Notes under the pieces: generated by a model
Seen by the model: the letters and a program-made list of their open reading frames with translations, nothing else
What the model was told of the DNA's origin: nothing
The model's database searches: none
Assembly (NCBI GenBank): GCA_013423325.1
Contig: BLJB01000071.1
Span: 62,001 to 126,000, forward strand
DNA from: Usnea hakonensis
Taxonomy: Eukaryota; Ascomycota; Lecanoromycetes; Lecanorales; Parmeliaceae
Length of the DNA stretch: 64,000 nt
Direction: 5' to 3'
Shown here: one piece after another, positions 23,223 to 36,255 of the stretch
Layout: every line of letters starts with the position of its first letter
Position numbering within the stretch: the first letter of the stretch is position 1
Made by a program: the position numbers and the translations under genes

Positions 23223-25230
23223 ACTGGCGGTTTCAACTAAGAGGCTCTCTATAATCAGGTTCTGCAAAGGATCAGTTGCTCCAAAGTCAGCTCGCCAAGT
23301 GCAATCGACAGAAGTATCAGTGGACTCGTAGTATTTATAAAGATGCTCGGACAACTATGCAAATCAGTGCATTAGTGCCGACTTAGTAAGAATCAATAAC
23401 GGATGAATGGGGGAAACACGGGACACGACGAAAGGCCACGATGTCAATGACTGGTCCATGATCATCAGCGGTGATCTGGCCATTTCTACTGTCCTTTGCA
23501 AGCATAGAGAGCTCGCGCTTGAATTCTCTGGATTGTTCTAAACAATAGCAGGGCCAAGAGTTGTCTTGCAAGGGTCGAACTTGACGAGATGGGATACATC
23601 AGAATAAAAAGGACAGACGGATCATCTCAAGCTCCATAGAAGTCGTTGCAGGGAATAGGCTACCGAGGCACCTCGCACGCTGGCAGATTGCCTCGCACAC
23701 ATTCATGAAATGGGAGACTCAGTGAAAACATTTTCGATCAAGGTACCGAGTTACTCAAGAAAAAGTGGTCTATTCGTAAGTATACATTATATCATTGGGT
23801 GATAACCCTTCTTCGCACCTAGCCGCATACTTTACGCAATTTTTCCATTTCTGTCCGATTGGAAGAGGAATTCTACCCCAACTTTTGGTAATACCCACCA
23901 ATCATATTCTCTCTTCCACCGTCACACTAAAACTCTTTTAATAAGACTAGCTTTATACGGACTACGGCTAAAATGCCAAGTGGATAGACTGGGCTCCAAT
24001 AGCATTTCAAGTGAGAAGTACCATACTTGAGGCACATCTTTTTTTCTTCAGGTGGTGGTGGTGTTTCTGCTCCGAGCTTGTGATAGGACGAGCTGCCTCG
24101 TCAGGAAAATTCCTGTCCCACACAGTCTCCATGCGTGACCATGTTTCCGATTCTATGGTCCCACAATTAAATACCTATCTTTCGGAAACGACGCCGTTGC
24201 ATCAGCGCTCCAAGATCTGAATCGGATATGGCTGGAAGCCCCCCACCAGATCACCCCTAAAAAGTGCAGCGAATCCTGAAAAGGGGGTCCGAGTTAGGTA
24301 AGTATAGGCCCTACTCTACCTCCGAAAAGGTCACGCATGATTCTTCAGCGCATCTTGAAAGAGCTTTGTTGTGTGTGTATGATCTATTCAACGTTTCTGT
24401 ACAGATTCACAGACCCATCAGACAGCTCCCCTCAATTGAGGACTTTTGATGGGTTGGCTAGCAAAGGGGTCGATCATTTCCGATGCCACAGGGTAGAGAT
24501 CTGAGGCTAGAGGTTCTGTAAGATCACGCGTAGGTCTTTGTCCGTGTGAGGTGGGTCAGGGATACCTACCCATAAAGGGGAGGGGCCATTAAGGGATGTC
24601 TGAGATGCGTCGTGGGATCTGTGAGGTTCCTAGTGTCTTGATTATCGACAGGCCCCCTACGACGGTCCCCCCTCACAAAGAGAAAACTCGTTCCGCGCCC
24701 TACCCCTATAAGGGTTCTTTCCAGTGTTAGGGGACTGTCAGGAGGTGACTATCCCTTGTCAACTTGGGACATATGTACTTCATCCGGCATAGATCAGACG
24801 CTTCGTGGGAAATCACAAACTAGAAAGAAAAGAGCAGGAGTGATCAATGATAATAAATGTCTTCCAATTGTTTATCAAGTAAGTATTTGAGATATGGAAA
24901 GAAGTTTCCCTTCATGATAGGGAGAGGAGGAGGAAAGACGCCCAGCTATCCTCCTCAGATAAAAAATTTGTCCATCGTGAATCGAAAATCCGAAGCCGTC
25001 CGTCGCGCAATGAATGAACTTTGAAGGCACGAGCTGCCCAAAAGCAGATCGCTAGCTTCGGTTGCTGGGTGCAAAAAAGCGCATCCATCCAACCGTTCAA
25101 TCCGTCCTTTCGCACGAAAAAGCAAAAAACGAGCACAAATGATCCCTTAGATAGCAAATCACAACAGCCATCTCGATCCGAATTCCCGAACCTCACCCAT
25201 CGAAGTTCCAACCTCACCAACCTTCCCCAT
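23223..25230. other. Two-kilobase gap without a recognised gene
   Basis: Only short overlapping open frames occur here, with no family signature. The sequence has local G/C tracts around 24580-24720 and a short GGTGGTGGTGG run near 24050. I found no tRNA-like A and B boxes and no long repeat. It is the emptiest stretch of the window and may include untranslated regions of the flanking genes or an unrecognised non-coding RNA. Confidence 0.35.
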
Positions 25231-26420
25231 TCAAATCTCCAATCCCACCCCCTTAGGCAACCTCCCCTTCGGCACCGTATACCGAAACCCCTCCCCCACC
25301 ACCTCCGTCTTCCCAAGCCTCTCCTCCCACACCCCCCCCGTCTTCAACCTAAAGAATCCCCGAAACGCATCCCACGCCCCTTCCCACGAACTTCCCATCG
25401 GCGCCAACATCTCGTTCGTGGGCGCCACACCCGGAGAACTATACTTGGCATAGCAGGCGTAGTATTTGGGCGTGGCGTGGGATTCGTAGAGCTGGAGTCT
25501 TTGAGCGCGGGGGTGGTGGATGGGAGCGAGGGGGCGGGGGCGGAGGGGGATGGTGGGGTAGATGGGGGTTGTGAGGATTGGGGGGTGGGGGAGGGGGCGT
25601 TTGTGGGGTGGGAGGGGGATCGAGGATGGGGGGATTGTGGGGTGGCACACCTTGAGGGCGTAGCGGTCGTTTTTGTTGACGAGGAGGTTTGTGCGGGCGA
25701 GGGTGATGTCGTAGGGGAAGGTGGTGGAGTCGCGGTAGATGTGGTAGCCGTCTGTTGTGGGGTCAAGAAGAGTGGGTTAGTTGTGAGCCTTTGGTAGCGA
25801 ACGAGGTTGGGGAGGGAGAGGATGTGTACCTGAGAACATGTCATTCTTGAATTCCTGGCACCCTTTCTCGAATTCCACCACTGAGAATTATGTCAGTGAA
25901 TATATGCTCGATATGAATCAGCGTCGAGAGAATATTCACTGCCTTGTCTAATGTTTTCCTTCCTGAGCGCCTTCTTTTTTTCTTTGCTTTCCGTAGCAAC
26001 TTTGACGAGAGGGGCGAGGAGGTATTCAGACTCTCTCATAGGGTGCTCCTTCATCAAGGTGTCCTCCAGCCAGTCCCACGAGACGATTTTGACGGTTCTG
26101 AGCTGGCGCGCCTTTTGGACTGAGAAAAATGTTGAATCAGTACACTATTAATCTCGAAGAAGGAATTACAGCGATTGGGAAGTAGAAGATGTCTTACCCA
26201 TGGTCACGCTCTTCTTGAAGTGTTCCTTGCTACAGACAAGATGCGTAACCTTTGCAGAGATATCATATGCGAAGGTGCCTCCATTGACGTGTATCCATTT
26301 GCGGATTTGTTCAACAGAGCGCTGTTCTCCAAAGTCCCCGGTGACTGCGATGGTCAAGCGTTTGAGGAACCGTTTCCCCACCGTGGTACGGCAGGATTTG
26401 TAGCGGCTTCCCTTTCGCAT
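25231..26420 (-). CDS. Small BRCT-domain protein with WGR-like C-terminal half
   Basis: Exons are 26420-26198, 26119-25940, 25880-25830, 25751-25651 and 25491-25231, giving 271 residues. Residues 15-110 form a BRCT domain (LTIAVTGDFGEQRSVEQIRKW, then a GGTF turn, VTHLVCSKEHFKK and KIVSWDWLEDTL with the conserved tryptophan). Such domains bind phosphopeptides or DNA ends in repair pathways. The second half (DGYHIYRD, NDRYALKLYESHATPK, YACYAKYSSPG, AFRGFFRLKTG) resembles the WGR domain of PARP proteins, though no PARP catalytic part follows. The last intron (25650-25492, 159 bases) is pyrimidine-rich, a multiple of three and free of in-frame stops, so a longer 324-residue form is possible if it is retained. 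I favour splicing because it joins YALK directly to LYESHATPK. Confidence 0.78.
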
Positions 26421-27414
26421 CTTTGAGATACTGAGTCAAGCAAGATGGTTCCTGTAGGCCGCAGATAAGTGGCGTCAGAGTGAGGACACAGGAGAGGCGA
26501 GGACGTACAGAGGTTTGTAAGATAGCTGAATAAAGCTGGGCCGTAAGAGGGTGGAAGTGAGGCAATCGAAGAGTCCCGCTTGATTCGTAAGACTTCGCCT
26601 GACACTGGTGACTTGTGAATTTGAAATAGTCGTATTGAGTAGGTGAGATTTGCCTGTCGGTCTGAGACCTGCGGAGAACCCAAGATCTAGGGTAGGACAA
26701 TCATCCTGCTATTCGGTCACTAATTTGGTCCGATGCGAACACAGAGCAAGTTCTCTGCGGGCAGATTTGGTGCATAAGTTGTGGAGTCCGACAGTCCTAG
26801 TCTTCTGGTGCACTGCTAATGAAGCGCGTGAGCATCGGCATTAGGCTGTATCATCTGGCGAGCTACATTGTAACGCTAATGGAAAAGGAAAAAAGTCAGA
26901 GGTAAGAATGGACCAAAGATCGAAAGAACATATGGATTCCCTTCCAGTGAGACTTCCAAAGCTCAGAAAGTGAGACCAAATTCCTTGGACAACGTGCCAA
27001 CGGTGGGAGACGTGTTGGCAGGGACCACTCAACTTTGTGAAGAAAGAAATAAAGCCAAAGAGAATTGGCGAAGTAATGTTCCGATGCATGTGTAGATAGA
27101 ATGCAGGGTAATTCGGGACGAATGTCAAGTAAGGTGCCAAAGAAAGACTCCAGAATCGATATTAAAGCCGCATCAGTGAGAAGGTGAGAAGGTGAGAAGG
27201 TTTCTGCGCGTCTGATATTTTCCTCGTTGACGCTCAGAATCAACCTGAATATGGTGATGTTCACATGTACATCACTTAGTTAGATTAGAAGCATAGCACT
27301 CATGAGTAAAATGCGGGTCGAAGTAAAGTAAATTCTATGTAACCAGAGATACTTGAAATAGCAATCCCTCTATAGGTAAGACACTTTTAATGCTCGCAAG
27401 GAGGCTCATTTCTC
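26421..27414. other. Intergenic stretch between BRCT and trpC genes
   Basis: A 122-codon open frame on the minus strand (27264-26896) shows no domain and no codon pattern that I trust. A small tandem repeat of GTGAGAAG occurs around 27176-27201. The region probably holds the BRCT promoter and the 3' end of trpC transcripts. Confidence 0.35.
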
Positions 27415-30041
27415 CTATGCTTTTTTTGCAGCGCTGACAAATGCGCGTATTCTCTCGAGACTTTGTAACCCGTCTTCCTCAACTCCACTACTTACATCGA
27501 CAGCCACAATTTGCGAGCGGCGTCCAGACAGATCAGCAAGGACACTTTGCACATTAGTGGGATCCAGACCACCAGCCAGTACCACCCGAAGACCTTCATC
27601 TCGGTCAAGTACCGATTTGATCTCATTTGCGTCGAGTCTTTGCCCAGTCCCACCGGAGGCAGAGTCGAGTAATGGAAGAGCATGATAGGCTCTCTGACCT
27701 AAGCCTTCGTCGTTCAGCCCGAATCGGCGAATGACAGGGACTGGTATTAGTCTCGCCCACTCAATGGGTTCCGAGCCATGGAGTTGGACAACATCAAGAC
27801 CCAGCAATTGTACTTGACCGAGTATGTAAGACAGAGGCTGGTTCTGGAAGACTCCCACAAGCAAGGATCGGTCTTCTCGACACAATAATTTCGCTGTATG
27901 TTCGAAGTACTGCATAGACTTATGAGTATCCTCTACAGCCAGAATTGAGCTCCGCTCCGGGCTTGATTTTGAAACTGTGCGCACAACTTCGGCTATTGCA
28001 AGGGCGACCTCTGTCGAAACGCAACGTTTTCGACCTTGCACTAGGATTATGCCGACCATATCTGCTCCTGCTTCAGCAGCAGCTTTGGCAGCTTCTGGTG
28101 TTCGAGTGCCGCATATCTTAACCAAGATATTGCGTCGTTCATGAATGTGCTCGACAGATTGAGAAGACCCTAATAAGCGGTCGGCGAACTCGTCAGGCCG
28201 GTCAGCCCTCATGAGTGCTTCCCCAACAAGGACTGCACCAACTCCTTGAGACCTGTACGCTTTGACATCATTCGGACCGGATATGCCAGACAGTGCACAA
28301 ACAATTGTCTCTTGTGGAACATTGTCCATCAAACGGCTCGTGGTCTCAAGGTCAACATTGAAAGTCGTCAAGTCCCTGTTATTGACTCCAATGACCTGCG
28401 CACCAAGTCGAGTGGCGATCTCCATTTCACCAGGAGTATTTACTTCAACGAGCGGCTCCATTTGAAGGCTTTTTGAGAACAGGTACAATCTCTTCAGCGT
28501 TTCTTCACTCAGCATTTTTACGATGAGCAGCACACTATCACAGCCGGCCAACCGACCCTCCAATATCTGGTACTCATCGAAGACGAACTCTTTTCTTAGC
28601 ACGGCAGGACGATTCGGCATTCCGTCAAGGCTTAGCCTGACAGCCCGTAGATCTTCCACGCCGCCTTTAAACCATTTTGGCTCAGTCAGGACCGAAATCA
28701 CACTTGCACCCGCTAGGGCATATTTCCTTGCTTGCTCAGGAGCGCTGATATTCAGCGCAATGTCGCCTTTCGATGGCGACGCTCGCTTGATCTCCGCCAT
28801 CAACGATAATGAAAATGGTGATCTTCGAAGTCTTTCGGGAAAAGATATCTGAGGAGGAGCTAAATTCAAGTTATACGAAGCTTGAAGATCAGAGGGTCGC
28901 TGCGAAGGTACTTGTTTCTGCGCCTCGACTGCGGTTTTTCTGTGCGCGAATATCTCGTCCAAAATGGAAACTTTCTTCATTCCATTCGAAGCCGCATCCG
29001 AAGTTCCGTTCACCGCTGAAATGTCAGTGTTCTTTCCAGAAGAATTGACGTGGGCATCAGCTTCTTTTTCAGCCCGGAAATGTCCATTTTCCTTCCATGT
29101 ACCACCTTGCATCGTTAAGAAATTTTTGAACATAGCTCTACCCTCCGCAGTGAGAATACTTTCCGGATGGAACTGTACACCTTCAACCAAAAGCTCCTTG
29201 TGACGTACGCCCATGATTATATTGGATGCACCTTCACGGCCACTGGCAACCCACGAGCTTACCTCCAAGCACTCTGGTAACGTAGGATGCGTTCCAGCAA
29301 GAGAGTGATACCTAGTAACAGGAAGGTCTTGAACAAGACCTTCAAACAGACCTTTCGAGTCGTGACGTAAAGGAGAAGTTTTCCCATGTAAGATTACTCC
29401 GGTCTCCTCTACTTTCCCACCAAAGACAGAGTAGATGACCTGCTCCCCCATGCAAACCCCCAATACTGGTATTTTGCCGGAAAAGTATCGAACTGCATCA
29501 TTACTAATGCCAGCGTCGGTAGCCGGATGACCTATTTTTGAGTTTTTGAGACTAAGGATCCCTTCAATTGCAAGACTAAGCTCACCAGGACCAGGGCTCA
29601 CTACCAGCTGGGTAGGCCTAATCGAGATCAATTCGTCCATGGTGATCTCGTCATTGCGAAAAACTGTCACGTTGGCTCCCTCAAGTACCTGAGCATTCGT
29701 CAGACATTATAACACTTGGCGCCATAACATGCGTCAAAGCCGGATGGAGCTGTACGAGGTATTGATAGACACTTCAATCTGGGGTGTCAGCAAGTCTTGT
29801 TGAAGGTAAAGGCGAAATTGGCAGGATTAATGTCGAACAAAGAATGGTCTATGACCGCTGTCCACGCTACATGATTCGAGGCACGGACTCCTTGATGAGG
29901 GATGGCTATTTGATACGAGTAGACTCACTTCCAAGTAAAGCTATCAAAATTATCAATCATGACGAGGTTTGAAGCCGTCGAGATCCGAGGCGCAGCTTCT
30001 GGCTGGCTTGGCGAATGATCTATCAAATCGCCTGAATTCAT
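27415..30041 (-). CDS. trpC: Trifunctional tryptophan enzyme TrpC (GATase-IGPS-PRAI)
   Basis: This protein joins three activities of tryptophan synthesis: the glutamine amidotransferase subunit of anthranilate synthase, indole-3-glycerol-phosphate synthase and phosphoribosylanthranilate isomerase. Exons are 30041-29929, a 16-base exon 29771-29756, and 29688-27415 (800 residues). The start reads LVMIDNFDSFTW; the microexon adds N-VYQYL; the third exon continues VLEGANVTVFRND, exactly as in the family. The amidotransferase triad is visible as Cys122 (GVCMGEQ), His217 and Glu219 (VQFHPES). IGPS begins near residue 284 and shows EIKRASPSKGD and LRKEFVFDEYQ. PRAI starts near 560 with VKICGTRTPEAA and ends with VVLAGGLDPTNV. 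The gene diverges from Nup188 across 408 bases. No clear CPC1/Gcn4 TGACTCA site was seen there. Confidence 0.96.
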
Positions 30042-30349
30042 TTTTTCTTAGTCTTGCAGGACAAAAGCTGTGATAGGTCCCGATTAAACAAGTCTCGCGG
30101 AAGTCCGTCGTTGACGTGGAGAGCAAATACATTTTGTGATGACTGGTGGACAGCTTAAAGTAAGCTCGTAAGCACTGATCCTGACGGGTCGCCAGTTTAG
30201 CGCTTGGATAAAATAAATATTTAAAGGCCTAGAGTACTTTAGGTAAGGTATTTAAATGGTATTTAGCATGTTCAAAAAAATGCAACTTCTTGGCAAGTTT
30301 TATGTGCCAACTCAAGTGGTGGTGAACATGCTAAATGCTTGACGCGGTA

Positions 30350-30355
30350 ACGCGT
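30350..30355. promoter_or_regulatory. MluI-box-like ACGCGT in trpC-Nup188 intergene
   Basis: ACGCGT, the core bound by MBF-type G1/S factors in yeasts, lies 95 bases before the Nup188 ATG and 309 bases before the trpC ATG. A single hexamer is weak evidence. Confidence 0.25.
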
Positions 30356-30449
30356 GCACTTTCAAGGCTCAATCAACTTCTTCTACTCGACTTTAGGCAA
30401 TTTAGTCTTTATTTCTGTGGAGAGCTCGAGTTGACGTCCAGATGTCTTG

Positions 30450-33400
30450 ATGGCACCCATTGGAGAGGCTTACTTCCCGCCTCTCGACAGGTGCTTCAGC
30501 GGAGACCACCAGCTATTGTATGCAGCCTGAGCATCTTTGGAAATATCGTGCTAAGTAGAATCCAGGTCTTGGAAGACTGCCTACGTAGCACTTTCTCAGT
30601 TGAACGGCGAAGCCAAGAACGAATCCTTAAAACGATACCTTACAGATCCACAGACGGTACACCTGCTTGCGCACTCGTCTTCGCCCTACTCGGCGCCCAC
30701 TGGCACAACTAGATCTACCTTTGACACGAAGACCTCTTCCATTCACGTTCCACCTTCTGGTAATCCGCGTTATGATATTGGGCAGATAAAGGAAGACACT
30801 CTATGGCTCAGCAAAGAGACGAAAATCGACGAAGTTTCAGCCTTGAGGATAGCTGTCCTAGAATGGCAAACAAGGCCAGCCGTGCAACTGCTTCGAGGTA
30901 GCCTAGTTCACGAAGCTGCACCTCAGGCAAATGGGCTTGAAGGAGGCCAGCTTCAAGCGTCACTTTCGGGTGCGGCTTCGTCGCTGTTCGCCAAGTCTTC
31001 TGGATTGGGGACCGGTGCTCCAGCAGCTTTTAACGATGCAGACCCGCGACGCCGAAGGCTCCTGGAGACGTACTTGTCTGAGCGACGATACATCATGAAG
31101 ACTAGCGAATACGTCACATTTGCGGCATCCTGTAAGAACAAAAATCATGTCTCCGGCAACGTCTCGGACCGCGCATCTAGCTGGTTGGAAGAAGTAGGGA
31201 CAGCAATCATCTCTGCCTGGAACAGTGACGAATCTGCCAAAATCAAACGCAAGAATTTCGTCGTTCAAGCAGTGGAAGCTTTGCGCAGCCGGATCGAGGG
31301 CTTAATGGCTGGAAGTGGATGGTTGTCAGAAGAAAGTCAGGAAGAGGAAATCGAGCTCATTTGGGCGAGAAATCAAATCCTAGAAATGATACATATCATG
31401 CAGATCCTCCTAATCCGGCTTGAACCATCCATGACGAAAGTGATAACCCCTGATCTGATACTTCCCTGGTACAGACTGATGAGTGAATGCGGCTTCTTCA
31501 ACAGTCTGCAGTTGGTGAGCCTGTCAATAACAGGATGTACTCCTCAGGTGCTGACGAAACTTATAGCCACACCCCGCTCTTCAAGGATCTTATGACCTTC
31601 CTCTACAATCACTGACTGCTCTTGTCTCTTTGGCCATCCTCAATATTCCTTTGGCGCTCGACTGTCTTGACCATTCTTTTGCTGCAGGAGTTTCAACAGC
31701 TTCAGATGGCAGCTCACCTTACATACTTAATTCTGCTGCAGTCAACGAGATCAATGATATAATCTCTGGCGCCATTTCCCTAAGGACGTCTAGTCCGTCT
31801 ACCCTAGCTTGGGCCATCATCTTGCACAAACTTAGAGAACTTGCTCTTAATGCTCGAGAAGCAAAGGAAGTCAGACAATCGCTTCGCGCGACCGACAAGT
31901 ACAACGCAGGAGATTCTTCGGATACTGATGGCGCAGAGCGATCATCAGCGGGGACTACCACAGCTTCACATCGCCGTTCATCCACGGGCAGCGATTCATC
32001 GCAGCAGTCAACTCTGCTGGAGGATATATACGACTCGATATCGTTCACGACAGCTGATGGAGGAGACCAAGTTGGTCTTTTGGCAGCTAATGCAGTCGAC
32101 GAGTGCAATGTCTTCGAAGTTGTGACTGCCATAGCTGTTGAATATTGTACGCCTTTTGGATTCGAACATCAAGGCAAGCCTGGCGAGAGAATGCGTAGCA
32201 TGCTACTTGATCTCGTCCGAGCCTGTGTCCCCTTCGTTGCATATCAGCCAACATTACTAATGGCGACACTGGCGTTGCTCACCGGATCAGAGCGATTCTG
32301 CGAGACCGTAGATCGATCCGTACGACCAAACACATCTGAATCAAGAACCACACTCATGAGAGATGTTGTACTCAAACGGATGATCTGGGCGCCGGCCCTG
32401 GTTCGATTTCCATATGAGACGTCACCGTTCCTACAGCTCTGTAGGGCGCTGACTTGTAATGAAGGAATGGGCCCGGAACATGTTCCCATATGGAAGGAGC
32501 TTCAAGAGCTCGATTCCTTTACTTATCGACTGCCGGCGCATTTTGACTCATATGTACCCGTTCGCACACAAGAGGACGATGACTTTATTCAATTAACCGA
32601 AAGTCTAAATTTCGCTATAGGACCCGATCTCAGCTCGTCTACAATTCAACAGCCTGAAAATGACAAGATGTCGCGCGCCATAGAAAATCTCGCTCAATCT
32701 CCTCAAACTTTTATTCTGCCTTCCGACACACAAGGAAGGATCATATCCAATGCAAAGCCATTTGTTGTAATGTGGCACCATTCATATTCTGCCTTGACAT
32801 ACATGGGTCGAATACTTCAGTGCGCTTCGACTGTAGACTTGGCTGCAAGCCAACCAAATACCAGCTTTTCGGTGGTAACAGTTGGAGAAATAATTAGTCT
32901 GATTACTGCTCTGCTCTCGACGGCTGCAAGCACTGGATTGTCAGAGCAGACTTCGACGTCCGCTGCGGAGTCGGCAGAATTCATACTCGGAAGTGCAAGC
33001 GATGGCCTTGACAGAAACCAGGATATCATCTCAGTAATCTTTGAAATCTTCGAGAGAGAGCTATACAGACGTCGCAACTTCTCTGAGGACATTGAATCCA
33101 CTGATATCCTTGTCCGATGTATACATTTTACCTTCGCACTTCTACCATTCAAACCAGACCGGGTCTGGCCCTTCCTGGGTAGGAGCAGCCTTCTTGGCAT
33201 AGGAAAGGATCAAAGTCAGCTTAGTACTGTCATAGCGACACAGGAGATGCTCTCAGGTCGATATGACTTTTTGCTTGGATGCCTACGCCTCTTTGAAGCA
33301 CTCATCGAAGACGCTGTTTCTCATGCTGTCTCTCGTAACGCTCCCGCGAAGGTACTTACACGTTTCGGAGATAACGTGTCGTTGGGAGCTGGAGTAGCTC

Positions 33401-36255
33401 GCGTTACCATGGAAAAGGTTCTCGAAATCCTGACACGGACAATGATCGAAGTCTTTGAATCCACAATGAATTGGAAATTCGTCGACCAATCGCAACGAAT
33501 GGAGATCAATTCCCGTCTCTATTCTGTTTTTCAAAAGATATTAAATTACTGTTTCGGTACCAACGACAGCCCAGACATTTCACAAAAGCTGACCAGCCCC
33601 CTTGCGCCAGCAGCTGAGTACATCATCAGCGTCTTTTTACCTAAATTGAATGCTGAAGTCATCGTGCTACCTCTTCTACATACCTTTGGCGAAGGTATAG
33701 CCACTCCCAGTACCACTTTGCCCACACGTGACCTGCATTACTGGACCTCTCAAGTCAGAGAGGCCCTGAATTTAACTAGCGCATTGATTCGTTTGAACAG
33801 ATTTTTGCTACAACCACCGTCTCATCTCGAAGATCGAATGTTCAAGTCCGCCTCTATACTAGCGAGGGTGTATGCAGCACATGAGAGTTACAGACTGCCT
33901 GCGGTAGATTTGTTCGATTCCCTTGTGCGCTCAGCAGCCGCTACCAATCAACAGCCACCTTCACTCTTAGGCCACTTAGGTCAAGAAACTGCTAGCCACT
34001 TCCTTGAAGTACTGGCAATGCTCGATCAACCGCTCAATAATGACGCTTTATCATCGGCCATCTGGAGACTGCTCTCCGCAGTCGTAAGCAAGCGCCAGCA
34101 GTGGTTCGCCATCTTTGTGTTAACCGGTAATACTCCCCGGGCATCTTTCAAAGACAAAAAGAATTCTGCGTCTCTGTATTCGCGGCGATCGCAGCCTATC
34201 CTGGACACTGCTTTGGATGGTCTCTGCAATATCGAGAAATTGGAATCGCGGAAAACCTTGAGCATGCTCGAGTTTGTGGCTCTAGCCGCAGACTTCTGGC
34301 CCTGGGTTTTGCCGACCATAGCTCAGCATCCCCATTTCATGAAGGCGATATCGGAATTCGGAGCTCATATAGGATCAATAACTGCAAACACCCGTGGCAA
34401 TGCGCACAGGACATCTCCAGACTATAACAGTCCACAAGTTCTATCCCTTGTCGCAGACGTACTTACAATGTACTCCAATTATAAACAGCAAATGAATGAC
34501 CTAAAATTTCACAAGTGGATCGTCCCACACCTCACGTATCTTATCAAAAACGCAATCTCGCCACCCAGCTATAGTACATCTCTGCATGCAAATCTGAAAC
34601 GAAATTTCAGCTCTAAATTCCTTGCTTGTAGCCTCGAGGACTTTAAAAGAACAGGTCTGAATCGTACCCAGCTTGGGGACTCTTTCTTCTACGACCTTGA
34701 GCTCGCGAACAGTATGCTAGCCTATGACCTGGCCTGGATAGGGAAGAAAAACGAAGGCTTTGGTGAAGAGGTTAGAAGGGCAAATGTGAATCTGTCAGTG
34801 GTGGAGGCTCAAGTAGTAAGTTCGTCGTCCGTTCACTGCCATTGCAAATATTGACTATTGGCACAACAGAATCTTTTCCACAGTTGGAAGTCCTTGCTTG
34901 TGGAGCTGAGCGGACCGCTAGCTACGGAACCCAAGTTTCAGAAGATAATGGCAGTAGCGGTGACCGATTGCCTCAAGGCGAACGCTGAGAACCAGTTGCC
35001 CGAAATCATCTTTGAGAGACTAGCACAGTCACGGGCAGACCTAGCCTTCACCTTGTTGCAGCGACTACTCGAGGTCAAATCGACTGAGGTCGAAGTTAAG
35101 GGCATACTTTCAATGGCCTGGAATACTCTTCGAAGACACGACCCCAATTTGGGTTCTGCTCTGAGTGGGGAAGATGCAGATTATCATAGGATACTTCTCA
35201 GAATCCTCTATCTGGCCCTTCAACCCCATGTTTTAGATGCCGCTTCGGCTTCCCAGGAAGATTTTAATGCGTCGACAGCTAAGGGCTCGGCGGTACGATC
35301 CCAATCAAGGTCCACTGTTCAAATCGGTCTCGAGGTCCTTAGCACCGTAGTGGCCGAAGGCTTTCGATCTCTGACCATCATCCTTCACGACTCACCCACG
35401 CTTGTCTATCCTACCGACTTCTCCCTCATCACGGGAATCCTCAGATCTATCCTTCACATTCCCGACCTCTCCCGCAACACCGTCCAGCTTATTTCCGCCT
35501 TCTCCGACTCCCAAACAGGGCGCTGCGCATCCACACTCCTCAGCTGGGCAGACCAGCTCGCTACCAACGGCGACCCCATTTATGGCGAACTCAGTATCCT
35601 CTTCCTCCTCGAAATGTCCAGCGTTCCAGCTCTCGCTGAGTCTCTTGCTGTGGAAGGCGTCATGTCTCAAATTCTGTCCCCAAATCTTGTTCGCGTGCTG
35701 CAAAGCAGAGCTTTTGGACCATTTGACCAGCCCGCGCGTATGTACGGCATTTGGACACGCGGCATACTTCCCCTCCTACTCAACCTTCTCCATGCAGTCG
35801 GACCTCCAGTTGCACCGGAAGTGTCCGCTGCTCTCAACCAGTTCCCAAATCAGCTTGCGCGTGCTTCCAGCACATTCGCTAGTAGCCCTCGCACCTCCGC
35901 CAAGGATCCGACGCCATACATCACTCTAAGTATGTTGTCGGAAGCACTGAACCTTTCGCTAATAGTCACGATCCTGCAAACATTCCGGGAGGCAGGCGCT
36001 AGTGCAGCTGTCATTCCCGGCGAGATTGAAGAGGTGAAATGGGACAGAGGGCAGGTGAAAGAGGAGGTGGAGGGATGGTTGCAGAGAAGAGAGGCCCTGA
36101 GAGAGAGGATTGTGCCTTCTGATGAGAAGGAAGGACGGTGGAGTAAGCAGAAGCCGGTAAGCGGCACTGGGGTGAACGAGAACAGGCTGGAAGAAAAGGT
36201 TGTTGAGGAGATGCAGGAGATAGTTAACATTCTAGGCGGCAGTGGTGGGGAATAA
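30450..36255 (+). CDS. nup188: Nucleoporin Nup188
   Basis: Nup188 is a large alpha-solenoid protein of the inner ring of the nuclear pore, paired with Nic96 and Pom34. Exons are 30450-30517, 30566-31514, 31567-34815 and 34870-36255, giving 1883 residues, close to the family length. The N-terminus (YFPPLDRCFSGDHQLLSW, then LNGEAKNESLKRYL) is joined across a 48-base intron with matching phase. Helical repeats follow to the end: for example SLTALVSLAILNIPLALDCL in the middle and VNLFHSWKSLLVELSG at the last junction. The C-terminal 80 residues are charged. All introns have GT-AG ends. The assignment rests on overall layout and remembered family segments, so another scaffold nucleoporin such as Nup192 is the main alternative. 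Confidence 0.85.

Noticed and set aside
12818..24000. Secondary metabolite cluster because of two transporters and a sulfotransferase-like gene
   Set aside because: No backbone enzyme (PKS, NRPS, terpene synthase) or cluster regulator is present in the window.
26896..27264. 122-codon minus-strand open frame
   Set aside because: No domain or signal peptide, and no splice-linked partner exons.
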